DNA from: Acidobacteriota bacterium
Lineage (GTDB): Bacteria > Acidobacteriota > Thermoanaerobaculia > Gp7-AA8
NCBI GenBank assembly: GCA_003223645.1
Contig: QHVT01000008.1
Coordinates: 62,001-126,000, forward strand
Reading direction: 5' to 3'
DNA length: 64,000 bases
Positions 51,585 to 60,278 of the stretch are shown one piece after another. Made by a program: the position numbers and the translations under genes. Each line of letters opens with the position of its first letter. The first letter of the stretch is position 1. The notes beneath the pieces were generated by a model. That model was not told the DNA's origin and searched no databases. It was given only the letters and a program-made list of their open reading frames with translations.

Positions 51585-52714
51585 GATGTTGCCTCCAGGT
51601 GTGTACTGATGTTTGCTTGTGCGCGTTTGCCGCGCAGCTCGTCGTAGATGCGCAGCAGCTCGGTGACGCGATGGCTGCAGGTGTGCCGCGCGCGGATGGT
51701 CTGCAGTCCGTGTTCGCGCAGCGACTGCGCGATGTCCTCCTCGTACAGGATCGCGTGCAGATGGCGCGTCATCTCTTTGCCGTCTTTCGCGACGAGATAG
51801 TCGACGCCTGGACGAAAGAGATGCTCGTCGTCGTCCCACGGCGCGCAGACGAGCGGAATGCCGCACGCGAGCGCCTCGAACACGCGAATCGTCGGAATGC
51901 CGGGCAATGCTTCGACATACGGCCGCCGCGGCACATGCACGGTCACGCGATGCCGCGCAAACTCCTCGGGCACGCGAAAGTTCGGCAGCCATCCGCGATA
52001 CGCGATCCCGTTCGCGCGCAGCAGTCGAATCGCGTCGTAGGGATAGCGGACGCCGTGCACGTCCGCCGTCAGTTTCAGCTGCCGCACCGGCTCGATGAGA
52101 AACGTCTGCAGCTCCGCGCTGCGCTCCTCATCGCCCCAGTTGCCGATCCAGACGAGATCGCCTTCGGGGTCGCGCTGCAACGGACGAAACACGCGCACGT
52201 CCGCGGCCTCATGCCACGTCCATGCGCGCGCGGCCCATCCGCGCTGGAGATAGAGATCGCGGATCGTGTTGCCGAATGCGAGCACGCCGTCGAAGTCGCG
52301 CAGGTCGTACTGCGACATCTGCTCCGGCTGCGTCACCGCGCGATGATGGGTGTCATGAAAGAGGAGTTTGTAGCGCCCGCCGCTCGCGCGATGACGGCCG
52401 ACGCGCGCGACCAGCTCGTGCGCGTTCCATTCGTGGACGAGCACGAGATCGGCGCGATCGAGCGCGGCATCGAGATCGAGTGAAGCGAGATCGTACTGGC
52501 GCGGCTGCAATGCGGGATACGCGGCGCGGAACGCGTCGATCGCCGCTTCGCCGGCGTCGTCGAGCAGATTCGTGAGGCTCCACGAGTCGCGCGGCTCGTA
52601 GACATCGACGCGATGTCCGCGTCCGAGCAGCTCCGTGACGACGCCGCGCAGAAAGTGCGCGTTGCCATGATTCCAATCGGACAGCAGCGACTGCACGAAG
52701 AAGACGACTTTCAT
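51581..52714 (-). CDS. Glycosyltransferase, GT-B type
   Basis: 377 residues. KVVFFVQSLLSDWNHGNAHF at the N-terminus, donor half with IPTIRVFEALACGIPLVCAP and DEHLFRPGVDYLVAKDGKEM. Related to the CgeB-like genes but more divergent (Asn-His-Gly in the N-terminal loop). The 4-base overlaps at both ends place it in the middle of the ten-gene operon. Confidence 0.86.
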   Translation of the reverse strand: MKVVFFVQSLLSDWNHGNAHFLRGVVTELLGRGHRVDVYEPRDSWSLTNLLDDAGEAAIDAFRAAYPALQPRQYDLASLDLDAALDRADLVLVHEWNAHELVARVGRHRASGGRYKLLFHDTHHRAVTQPEQMSQYDLRDFDGVLAFGNTIRDLYLQRGWAARAWTWHEAADVRVFRPLQRDPEGDLVWIGNWGDEERSAELQTFLIEPVRQLKLTADVHGVRYPYDAIRLLRANGIAYRGWLPNFRVPEEFARHRVTVHVPRRPYVEALPGIPTIRVFEALACGIPLVCAPWDDDEHLFRPGVDYLVAKDGKEMTRHLHAILYEEDIAQSLREHGLQTIRARHTCSHRVTELLRIYDELRGKRAQANISTHLEATS

Positions 52715-53778
52715 GCGATTGCCTCCGCCGGCTCGCGCATCAGCTCGTGATACGCGGAGAGATAGCGCCGCGCGGTCGTGCGCGGCGTGAACGCCTGCGC
52801 GCGCCGCATCGCCGCGGCGCCAAGCGTGTCGCGCAGGCGATGGTCTTCGATCAGGCGCGTCAGCGCGTCGCGAAGCGAGTCGTCATAGTTCGGAACGAAG
52901 ATTGCGGCGCCGTCCCACAGCTCGCGCAGACTCGGGATATCGCCGAGGACGAGCGCGCAGCGCGAGAGCGCGGCCTCGAGGACGGTGAGGCCGAACGGCT
53001 CGTAGCGCGCGGGCAGACAATAAATGGATGCGAACGCGTACTGCTCGGCGAGCTGCGCGCAGTCGAGGCGGCCGAGGGAGGCGACGTTGGCGATGTGCTT
53101 CTCTTTGGCCTCGCCGGCGACGCGCACGGGCCACGACAGCGACGGCGCGACCCGCACCAGCGCGGCAACGTTTTTCGCGTCGTCCCACAAACGTCCGGCG
53201 CTGAGAACGAACGGTTCCTTGTTGGCGTGCGGCGCAAACGATCCGGCACGGCAGTTGTGAATCACGCGCGACGGAACATCGACGCCGTAGATCGCGCGGA
53301 TCGCGTCGAGCATCGCCCACGTAGGTGCGACGAGCAGGTCGACGGATGCGAGTCCGCGCTGCACGCGCGCGAAGTATTCGCGCCACTCGTGCGGCGGATC
53401 GTCGCCGTGCACGGCGCGCCACCACGAGAACACGCATGAATGCGCGACGACGAGCCGCGGGGCGGTGAAGGGCAGCCCGGCGTGGGCGTAGCCGTTGAGG
53501 TGAATGACGTCGTACGGGCTCGCGCTCGCCAGATCGAGCAGCCATTCACCGGCGCGATCGACGTCCTCCCACGGCTCGTCCATCCATTCGAGCTTGAAGC
53601 GGCTCTCGACGAGATCGACGTTGTCGAGCGCGGCGATGTCGCGACGCTGATCGCGCGTCACCGGCTCCCCCATCGTCGCGATCGTGAACTCGACGTCGTC
53701 CTGTGCGAGCGCGCGCGCGAGCTCGAGCGCGTAGGTCCAGACGCCGCCGATCGTGTCGGCCGTCATCAGCACTCTCAT
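52711..53778 (-). CDS. GT4-like glycosyltransferase
   Basis: 355 residues. N-terminal TADTIGGVWTYALELARALA is typical of GT4 acceptor domains; donor half has PFVLSAGRLWDDAKNVAALV and LPARYEPFGLTVLEAALSRC (EPFG with ExxLSR). Retaining transferase using a nucleotide sugar. ATG 53778 overlaps the upstream stop by 4 bases. Confidence 0.9.
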   Translation of the reverse strand: MRVLMTADTIGGVWTYALELARALAQDDVEFTIATMGEPVTRDQRRDIAALDNVDLVESRFKLEWMDEPWEDVDRAGEWLLDLASASPYDVIHLNGYAHAGLPFTAPRLVVAHSCVFSWWRAVHGDDPPHEWREYFARVQRGLASVDLLVAPTWAMLDAIRAIYGVDVPSRVIHNCRAGSFAPHANKEPFVLSAGRLWDDAKNVAALVRVAPSLSWPVRVAGEAKEKHIANVASLGRLDCAQLAEQYAFASIYCLPARYEPFGLTVLEAALSRCALVLGDIPSLRELWDGAAIFVPNYDDSLRDALTRLIEDHRLRDTLGAAAMRRAQAFTPRTTARRYLSAYHELMREPAEAIA

Positions 53779-54803
53779 GCCGACAGCTCCAGGACAGGCA
53801 GGATTGCCTGTCCTCCACTCTGTTCGTAGATCGAGTCGAGCACGCGCGCGACTTCTTCGAGCGACGCGATCGATTCGTCGAAGCGCGCGTCGCGTGCCAG
53901 ACGGCGCGTCCACTCGACGGCCGCGCGTCCGCCCCACGCATCGGGCGGAGACGCCAGCGTGATGCGCGACGTCTTCTCGAATCGTTCGGCGGTGAAGTCG
54001 TAGAAAGATCCGTTCTCGTTGCGCATCGCCACCGCGCCGCGCGTTCCGTAAAACGTCGCGCCGATCTCCGCGTCGCATCCGGCGGACAAGTTCCACGAGC
54101 AGGCCACGCGAATCACCGCGCCGTCTTCGAGCTCGATGTGCGCGATCGCGTGGTCTTCGACCGCGCGTCCGTCGCGCACGAACGGTCGCCCGTTGACGAA
54201 CAACTGTCCGCGAACGTTGTACGCGCGCACATCTCCGAACATCCAGAGCGCGAGATCGACGAGATGAATGCCCAGATCGATCAGACATCCGCCGCCCGAT
54301 TCCGCGGCGTCGTAGAACCATGGCTTGTCGGGACCGTAGGCGTTGTGAAACACGAGATCGGCGGCGTAGACGCGACCGACGCGGCCGGAGGTGATCTCGC
54401 GTCGCATCGCGTCGATTGCATTCGTGAAGCGATACGACAGATCGACGCCGAGGAGACGATTTGCCCGGCGCGCCGCATCGATCACGCGGCTCGTCTCGAG
54501 CTGCGAGCGGCCGAGCGGCTTCTGGCAGAAGACGGCCACACCGCGATCGAGCGCAGCGATCGACTGCTCGGGATGCAGCGCGCTCGGCGTGGCGATCACG
54601 ACACCGTCGAGATCGCAGTCGAGCAGCTCATCGAGTGACGTCACCACGCATGCGTTCGGCGCGTTCTTCGCCGCGTCGCTCGCGACGTACGCGTTGTTGT
54701 CCGCGATCGCCACGACGTCGGCTTCACCGCTTTCGAGGATCGCGTTCATGCGATGCCGGCCGATCCAGCCGACGCCCAAAAATCCGAGTCGCGGTCGCTT
54801 CAT
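53775..54803 (-). CDS. Gfo/Idh/MocA family oxidoreductase
   Basis: 342 residues. Rossmann start RLGFLGVGWIGRHRMNAILE, the EKP-type motif as VFCQKPLGRS, and the C-terminal FHNAYGPDKPWFYDAAESGG followed by CLIDLGIHLVDLALW with the active His. Acts on a sugar, nucleotide sugar or inositol with NAD(P); inositol is attractive given the adjacent synthase. The last residues are encoded by a 10-bp inverted repeat at 53791-53814. Confidence 0.9.
   Translation of the reverse strand: MKRPRLGFLGVGWIGRHRMNAILESGEADVVAIADNNAYVASDAAKNAPNACVVTSLDELLDCDLDGVVIATPSALHPEQSIAALDRGVAVFCQKPLGRSQLETSRVIDAARRANRLLGVDLSYRFTNAIDAMRREITSGRVGRVYAADLVFHNAYGPDKPWFYDAAESGGGCLIDLGIHLVDLALWMFGDVRAYNVRGQLFVNGRPFVRDGRAVEDHAIAHIELEDGAVIRVACSWNLSAGCDAEIGATFYGTRGAVAMRNENGSFYDFTAERFEKTSRITLASPPDAWGGRAAVEWTRRLARDARFDESIASLEEVARVLDSIYEQSGGQAILPVLELSA
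53791..53814. repeat. Short inverted repeat in the 3' end of the Gfo/Idh/MocA gene
   Basis: AGGACAGGCA, four-base loop GGAT, TGCCTGTCCT. It encodes SGGQAILPVLE near the C-terminus. Confidence 0.85.
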
Positions 54804-55756
54804 ATGGTCACCACCGCTTTTACGAAGCCGTCGGGGCGTTGCTCGAGCGCGCGAAACGCGTCGCTGATGCTGTCGAACCGAAATGGAGTGAGGCAGCGAT
54901 CGACGTCGAGCCGTTCGCTCGCCACCGCGTCGATCGCTTCACGCATGCCGCGCACGCACGTCGCGCGGTCGCGCTCGTGCGCGTTGACGACGTCGATTCC
55001 CTTCCAGTTCCAGAGCTGCATGTTCACCGTGCGCGTGCCGTCCTGGTGATAGCCGGCGATGATCAGCCGCCCTCCTTCGCGCACGAGCTCACCGGCAGCA
55101 TCGAGCGCCTGCTGAGAGCCGATCGCCTCGATCGCGCGATCGAATTGCGGCAGCGCGCGCGGATCGGCGCGATCGATGAAGATCGTTTCCTCCGCGCCGA
55201 AGCTGCGCGCGAGCGCGAGCGCGTACGGACGGCGCGAGATCGCGACGACGCGCGCGCCGGCGTTGACGGCGAGCCGCACCAGCAATGCGCCGAGGAAGCC
55301 GATGCCGACGATGGCGACGCTGTGACCGCGCTGGATGTCGCTTCTTCGAAATGCGTTCATCGCGCACCCGATCGCCTCGGCCGGAAACAATCGATTGTGC
55401 AGCGCGGGCGGAAGCACGACGACGCCGTCGGCGGACGCGACATCGAATTCGGCAAACGCGTTGCCCGAGAGGAAGGCCACGCGTTGTCCGACCGAGAGGT
55501 CCGTCACGCCTTCGCCGGCGGCGTCGATCACGCCCCACCCTTCGTGCCCCGGCGCGCCGGGCGGAGCGGGATATTGAAACCACGGACGTCCCTGCCACAG
55601 CGGCAGGCTCGACGCGCACACGCCGCATCCTTCGACGGCGATGCGCACTTCATTCGCGGACGGCGACGGCGCGCGGACCTCGCCGCGAATGCCGATTCGC
55701 CGGGATGTATCGATCACCGCGGCCCTCATCGTCCCAATGGAGGCCGCGACGCTCAT
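54800..55756 (-). CDS. Zinc-type alcohol dehydrogenase (MDR family)
   Basis: 318 residues, short for an MDR enzyme. Catalytic zinc ligand region VEGCGVCASSLPLWQGRPWF and GHEGWGVIDAAGEGVTD; no structural four-Cys lobe. NAD domain with VAIVGIGFLGALLVRLAVNA. Likely oxidises a polyol or sugar in the pathway. ATG 55756 overlaps the upstream stop. Confidence 0.88.
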   Translation of the reverse strand: MSVAASIGTMRAAVIDTSRRIGIRGEVRAPSPSANEVRIAVEGCGVCASSLPLWQGRPWFQYPAPPGAPGHEGWGVIDAAGEGVTDLSVGQRVAFLSGNAFAEFDVASADGVVVLPPALHNRLFPAEAIGCAMNAFRRSDIQRGHSVAIVGIGFLGALLVRLAVNAGARVVAISRRPYALALARSFGAEETIFIDRADPRALPQFDRAIEAIGSQQALDAAGELVREGGRLIIAGYHQDGTRTVNMQLWNWKGIDVVNAHERDRATCVRGMREAIDAVASERLDVDRCLTPFRFDSISDAFRALEQRPDGFVKAVVTI

Positions 55757-56844
55757 GGTGCGGCCACCCGTGCGTCGGCCCGCGGAACCTCCGGCCGCAC
55801 CGTCTTGATCGAGCGCGCCGCGCGCTTCCGTCCGCGCGACGCCAGCAGCCATTCGTAGAGCAGGCGAATGCCGTCGCGCGCGGGCACGTGCGCACGCCAG
55901 CCCGTCGCGGCGCCGTACGCGCGCGTGTCGGAGACGTAGTAGCGCTGATCGCCGACGCGCCAGTCGTCGAAGGAAACGTTCGGACGTTGTCCGTCCAGCC
56001 GCTCGATGATGTCGAGCAGCTCGAGGAGACTGATCGCGTTCGACGGGCCGCCGCCGATGTTGAACGCGCGGCCGGAAATCGCGGCGACGTTTTTTTGCGC
56101 GAGCAGAAACGCGTCGACAAGATCTTCGACATAGAGGATGTCGCGCACCTGCCGGCCATCGCCGTACAACGTGATCGGCTTGCCTTCGATCGCGCGAATC
56201 AGAAAATGCGCGATCCATCCCTGGTCTTCGGTTCCGAATTGATGCGGCCCGTAAATGCAGCTCATCCGGAACACGACCGCGGGGATGCCGAACGAGCGCG
56301 CGTAGTCGATCACGTACTGGTCGGCTGCGCCTTTCGAGCATCCGTACGGGCTGTGAAAGTCGAGCGGGCGCTCCTCGGAGATCGCGCGATCCGCGACGTA
56401 GCGCTGCGGCTCGTCGCGCAGCCGGACGTCGTCGAGCGCGCCGTACACCTTGTTCGTTGACGTGAACACGATCGGCGGCGGAGCGAGCCGCCCGCGGATC
56501 GCCTCGAGCACGTTCAACGTGCCGCGCGCGTTGATGTCGAAGTCTTCGCGCGGATCGACGAGACTCGTCGTCACCGCGACCTGCGCGGAGAGGTGAAACA
56601 CTTCCGTCGCGTTGCGAACGACTCGCGCGACGAGCGTGGAGTTGCGGACGTCGCCGAGCTGCACCTCGATGAGCCCACCGTGTTTCGCGGTGAGGAACTC
56701 GAGGTTCTGCTCGACTCCGGCGCGCGAGAGGTTGTCGAATACGAGCACGCGTCTGCCGCCGGTGAGAATCCGGTCGGCGAGATTCGTTCCGATGAATCCG
56801 CACCCGCCGGTGATGAGCACGTACTTCTCGCGTCGCGCGCTCAT
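55753..56844 (-). CDS. Sugar-nucleotide epimerase/dehydratase (CDP-paratose epimerase-like)
   Basis: 363 residues. TGGCGFIGTNLADRILTGGR (NAD motif), VFTSTNKVYG and the catalytic Tyr-Lys in SPYGCSKGAADQYVIDY, then RMSCIYGPHQFGTEDQGWIA. The TNKVYG and QFGTEDQGW pieces recall RfbE. Converts one NDP-sugar into another for the glycosyltransferases. ATG 56844 overlaps upstream. Confidence 0.9.
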   Translation of the reverse strand: MSARREKYVLITGGCGFIGTNLADRILTGGRRVLVFDNLSRAGVEQNLEFLTAKHGGLIEVQLGDVRNSTLVARVVRNATEVFHLSAQVAVTTSLVDPREDFDINARGTLNVLEAIRGRLAPPPIVFTSTNKVYGALDDVRLRDEPQRYVADRAISEERPLDFHSPYGCSKGAADQYVIDYARSFGIPAVVFRMSCIYGPHQFGTEDQGWIAHFLIRAIEGKPITLYGDGRQVRDILYVEDLVDAFLLAQKNVAAISGRAFNIGGGPSNAISLLELLDIIERLDGQRPNVSFDDWRVGDQRYYVSDTRAYGAATGWRAHVPARDGIRLLYEWLLASRGRKRAARSIKTVRPEVPRADARVAAP

Positions 56845-57959
56845 ACTGTCAACCCTCTCGCCGCCAACTCCGCACTCGCCTCGGCCACGCGATCGATCGC
56901 CACTTGTCCTTCGAGCCAGCTCGCGAGCGAGACGAGTCCTTCGTCGAGATCCACCTGCGGGTGATAGCCGAGGAGCTCGCGGGCGAGCGTGATGTCGGCG
57001 AAACAGTGGCGGATGTCGCCCATGCGGTATTTGTCCGTGACTTCGGGGACAATGTGCTGTTTGCCCAGCGCGTCGGCGATGCGCTCCGCGATCTCGCGCA
57101 CGCTGTAATTGCGTCCGCTGCCGACGTTGAAGACCTGCCCCGCCGCCGCGGGAACTTCGAGCGCGAGACGGCACGCGCGCGCGACGTCGAACACGCTGAC
57201 GAAGTCGCGCCGCTGATGACCGTCCTCGTTGATGAGCGGCGGCTTGTTGTTGAGCAGACGAGACGCGAAGATCGCCAGCACGCCGGTGTACGGATTCGAC
57301 AGCGCCTGCCGCGGACCGTAGATGTTGAAGAAGCGCAGCGCGACCGTCGGGATGTTGTAGCTCTTGCCGATCATCAGGCAGAGCCGCTCCTGATCGAATT
57401 TCGAGAGCGCGTACACCGATGCGAGCGACGGCGGCTTCGTTTCCGGCGTCGGAACCGGCATCAGCGTCTCGCCGCCGTCGCCGCGCAACTCCCACTCACG
57501 CACCTTCAATTGATCGAGCGTGCGGCACGCGCCGCCGACGCACTGGCCGTCCGGCGCGCGATACAGCCCTTCGCCGTAGAGGCTCATGCTCGACGCGACG
57601 ATCAACCGCTCGACCGGCTGCTCGACGAGCGCTTCCAGCAGCACCGCCGTGCCGACGTTGTTCACGTCGGTATAGCGCTGCACCTGATACATGCTTTGTC
57701 CGACGCCGACGAGCGCCGCGAGGTGATAGACCGCGTCGACGCCGCTGAGCGCCTTGCGCACCATGCCGGGATCGCGCACGTCGCCGGCGATCAATTCGAC
57801 GTCGTCGTCGAGATAATCGGGACGCTTCGCTTTTTCACCGTGCACCTGCGGCGAGAGGTTGTCGAGCGCGCGCACCGCGTAGCCCGCGCGCAGCAGCTCA
57901 TCCGCGAGATGCGATCCGATAAAGCCCGCACCGCCTGTAATCAGGATCTTTTTGTTCAT
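56841..57959 (-). CDS. NAD-dependent sugar-nucleotide 4-epimerase (WbiB/rhamnose-epimerase-like)
   Basis: 372 residues. ITGGAGFIGSHLADELLRAG; catalytic SVYALSKFDQERLCLMIGKS; FFNIYGPRQALSNPYTGVLA and NEDGHQRRDFVSVFDVARAC. The Cys-containing insert (PDGQCVGGACRTLDQLKVRE) is typical of dTDP-L-rhamnose 4-epimerase-like proteins. First gene of the ten-gene minus operon, so its promoter lies in 57960-58222. Confidence 0.92.
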   Translation of the reverse strand: MNKKILITGGAGFIGSHLADELLRAGYAVRALDNLSPQVHGEKAKRPDYLDDDVELIAGDVRDPGMVRKALSGVDAVYHLAALVGVGQSMYQVQRYTDVNNVGTAVLLEALVEQPVERLIVASSMSLYGEGLYRAPDGQCVGGACRTLDQLKVREWELRGDGGETLMPVPTPETKPPSLASVYALSKFDQERLCLMIGKSYNIPTVALRFFNIYGPRQALSNPYTGVLAIFASRLLNNKPPLINEDGHQRRDFVSVFDVARACRLALEVPAAAGQVFNVGSGRNYSVREIAERIADALGKQHIVPEVTDKYRMGDIRHCFADITLARELLGYHPQVDLDEGLVSLASWLEGQVAIDRVAEASAELAARGLTV

Positions 57960-58222
57960 GCCTCCCCTCGGCGAAAACCAGTTTTGGACGAGCGCGCTGA
58001 AGTTCCTATGTCTCTGCAGTCACGTTTTCCGTGAAAAGCAAAACGCCTGCCCGAGATTTGCGTAGGATGCAAACGCTGCGAAAGGTCAAAGGAGCCTGAA
58101 CCAGACGCTGCGCGTGAGGCGCGCGCCCGTGGGAAAGTGCTCGAGCGCGGCGGCGAGCGACGGGTCGTCGAGCCGAATCGTCACTTCGTAGGAACGCGTC
58201 GCCGGTAGTATCCTCTCTCGCA

Positions 58223-58789
58223 GTGGGAAATCCGACAGCGGTCAAAGTGAAGGGCGGCGCTCTGCTCTCGCGGCTCGCGTTCGTGCGCGAGAACCGCGGC
58301 GAAGAAGGCGTGCAGAGAGTGCTCGCGCGTCTCTCCGATGAGGACCGCGGCGCATGCGCGCAGATCCTCACCGGCGGCTGGTATCCGTTCGCCCTCAATG
58401 AGCGGCTCGATCAGGCCGTCGCCGCCGAGATGGGGATGGGCGAGAACGTCTTTCTCCTGATAGGCGAAAAGTCCGCCCTCCAGAACCTCAACGGACCGCA
58501 CAAAGCGCTCCTCTCCCCCGGCGACCCGCACGGCCTCCTCCGCCGCACCCCGCAGATCTATCAGATGTACTACGACACCGGCCGCCGCACCTACGAAGCC
58601 GCAAGCGAAAAGAAGGCGATCCTCCGCACCCACGACGCGCCGGTGTTCTCGCGACAGGACTGCCTCACGGTCATCGGCTGGCACCGCAAAGCGATCGAGC
58701 TCTGCGGCGGCAAGCAAGTGCGCGTGACGGAGACGAAATGCCGCGCCAACGGCGCGGAGCATTGCGAGTATGTTTGCGAGTGGAGTTGA
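58223..58789 (+). CDS. V4R / TIGR02265-like small-molecule sensor protein
   Basis: 188 residues from GTG. Pattern LSRLAFVRENRGEEGVQRVL, GGWYPFALNERLDQAVAAEM and a C-terminal CRANGAEHCEYVCEWS, as in 4-vinyl-reductase-like and myxobacterial TIGR02265 proteins. The Cys-rich end may bind metal or an organic ligand. No output domain. Alone, divergent from the glycan operon. Confidence 0.7.
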   Translation: MGNPTAVKVKGGALLSRLAFVRENRGEEGVQRVLARLSDEDRGACAQILTGGWYPFALNERLDQAVAAEMGMGENVFLLIGEKSALQNLNGPHKALLSPGDPHGLLRRTPQIYQMYYDTGRRTYEAASEKKAILRTHDAPVFSRQDCLTVIGWHRKAIELCGGKQVRVTETKCRANGAEHCEYVCEWS

Positions 58790-58844
58790 TGGTAACGGCC
58801 TTCACTTAAGGATGCACAACCCCTCATCCGGCCTTCGGCCACCT

Positions 58845-59010
58845 TCTCCCCGCAAGCGGGGCGAAGGGCAACAAATTCAATGCACTCTTAAAGTTGCCCC
58901 TCTCCCCGCAAGCGGGGCGAAGGCAACAAATTCGATGCACTTTTAAAGTTGCCCCTCTCCCCGCTTGCGGGGAGAGGGTGGCGCGCAGCGCCGGGTGAGG
59001 GGGCGTGCGT
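58845..59010. repeat. Tandem palindromic REP-like units, period 55-56 bp
   Basis: Three units start with TCTCCCCGC(AAG/TTG)CGGGG at 58845, 58901 and 58956. The first two include GCAACAAATTC.ATGCAC followed by TTAAAGTTGCCCC. The end CGCGCAGCGCCGGGTGAGGG completes a larger inverted structure with CCCTCATCCGGCCTTCGG at 58821. The gap 58790-59034 holds no gene. Confidence 0.85.
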
Positions 59011-59034
59011 GCGCAGTGAAGGCTCCCATTGAGG

Positions 59035-59544
59035 TTAATCGGGCAGGCGCTCGATGAGCGCACGCTCGCCGGCGGTCAGATGCCGGTCGAGATCAGGATG
59101 CGCGTCGAGCAGCGTTTCGGCATCGACCAGGTCCTGGTGACGTTTCGTTCGGCGGCGAGCAGGGTCGGTTCCGGATCGTAGCTTTTCGTGCAGAAGATCG
59201 ACGGCGCTGATCACGCGCAGCGTGACCTCATCGAGCACGACTTCTTCCGCCGAGGTCACGGCGTTGCCGAGCGCTGGATCATCCGTGAACTGCACCGCAG
59301 TCCCGTCGGGTGATACCCAATTCTCCGAATGCTCGAACGTTCCTGTCATCCGCAGCCCCGCGCTCGTCATCGCCTCCCGCGGAATCACCTCGCGGCTCAA
59401 CACCGCGAGATCAATGTCGATCGTGGTGCGTGGATCCGGCGAATGCACCTGTAACGCGACACCGCCGATGATCGCGTAGGGCGTCCGCGTCTCCGCAAAG
59501 ATGCGGCCGAGGGCGAGCAGCGTCGGCTTCTTCGTCGTTTCCAT
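59035..59544 (-). CDS. AbiEii-like nucleotidyltransferase
   Basis: 169 residues. Contains the Pol-beta-type nucleotidyltransferase core: PYAIIGGVALQVHSPDPRTT with IDIDLAVLSREV (metal acids DID) and a helix VISAVDLLHEKLRSGTDPAR. Similar to toxins or MNT-like proteins, but no antitoxin partner is clear. ATG 59544 has AGGGG 4 bases upstream. Confidence 0.75.
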   Translation of the reverse strand: METTKKPTLLALGRIFAETRTPYAIIGGVALQVHSPDPRTTIDIDLAVLSREVIPREAMTSAGLRMTGTFEHSENWVSPDGTAVQFTDDPALGNAVTSAEEVVLDEVTLRVISAVDLLHEKLRSGTDPARRRTKRHQDLVDAETLLDAHPDLDRHLTAGERALIERLPD

Positions 59545-59632
59545 TTCGCCCCTGAGCCAATGCCACTGCCGGTCGAGCAGGAAGCCCACAGAGAGTCCGG
59601 AGCTCATCGTCGAATTCTAATAGCATTGCTGC

Positions 59633-60271
59633 ATGCGCATCGGCATCCTCGGCTCCGGTTTGATGGGCGCCAAGCTCGGAACGATCTTCGCGCGCGCCGG
59701 ACACGACGTCGTCTTCAGCTACTCGCACAGCCAAAAGAAATTGCAGAAGCTCGCGCGCGACGCCGGCAAACATGCGCGCGCGGGAACACCCGCGGAAGCG
59801 GCGAGCGATGCCGACGCAATCCTGCTGGCCGTGCATTGGTCGCGGGTCGATGACGTCTTGCAGCAGGCCGGCGACTTGCGCGGCAAGGTGATCGTCAGCT
59901 GCTCGCTTCCGATGAATGACGACGACACCGCGCTCGTGGTCGCTCACACTTCATCCGGCTCGGAGAAGCTGGCGAAGAAAGTTCCGCGCGCTCACGTCGT
60001 CGCCGCGTTCAACACCGTGCCGAGCGAAGTGCTGTTCGACGTGTTCGAGGCCCGCAGGCGCAAAACGCGTCCGAGTCTCGTGTACTGCGGCGACAACGAG
60101 CGCGCGAAGCGCGTCGCGGCAACATTGATTCGCGACACCGGCTTCGAGCCCGTCGACGCCGGTCCGCTGCGCATCGCGCGCTACACCGAGCCGTTCGCGT
60201 TGCTCGTCGCGCAACTCGCGTACGAAGGAAAAGGCGGGCCGGAGCTGGCGTACCGCTTCGAGCGCTTTTAG
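59633..60271 (+). CDS. NADP-dependent F420-reductase-like oxidoreductase
   Basis: 212 residues. Rossmann motif RIGILGSGLMGAKLGTIFAR, SYSHSQKKLQK for phosphate, DAILLAVHWSRVDDVLQQAG and PLRIARYTEPFALLVAQLAY. Family members reduce F420 or small carbonyls with NADPH. Single gene, divergent from the AbiEii-like gene. Confidence 0.87.
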   Translation: MRIGILGSGLMGAKLGTIFARAGHDVVFSYSHSQKKLQKLARDAGKHARAGTPAEAASDADAILLAVHWSRVDDVLQQAGDLRGKVIVSCSLPMNDDDTALVVAHTSSGSEKLAKKVPRAHVVAAFNTVPSEVLFDVFEARRRKTRPSLVYCGDNERAKRVAATLIRDTGFEPVDAGPLRIARYTEPFALLVAQLAYEGKGGPELAYRFERF

Positions 60272-60278
60272 CTCGTCG

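Noticed and set aside
58087-58183. Minus-strand fragment reading EVTIRLDDPSLAAALEHFPT and on to a stop
   Set aside because: Protein-like composition but only about 32 codons from a GTG without ribosome site; upstream frame is closed. Left uncalled.
58845-59010. CRISPR-like repeated units
   Set aside because: Spacers are identical and units are palindromic REP-like; no cas genes.
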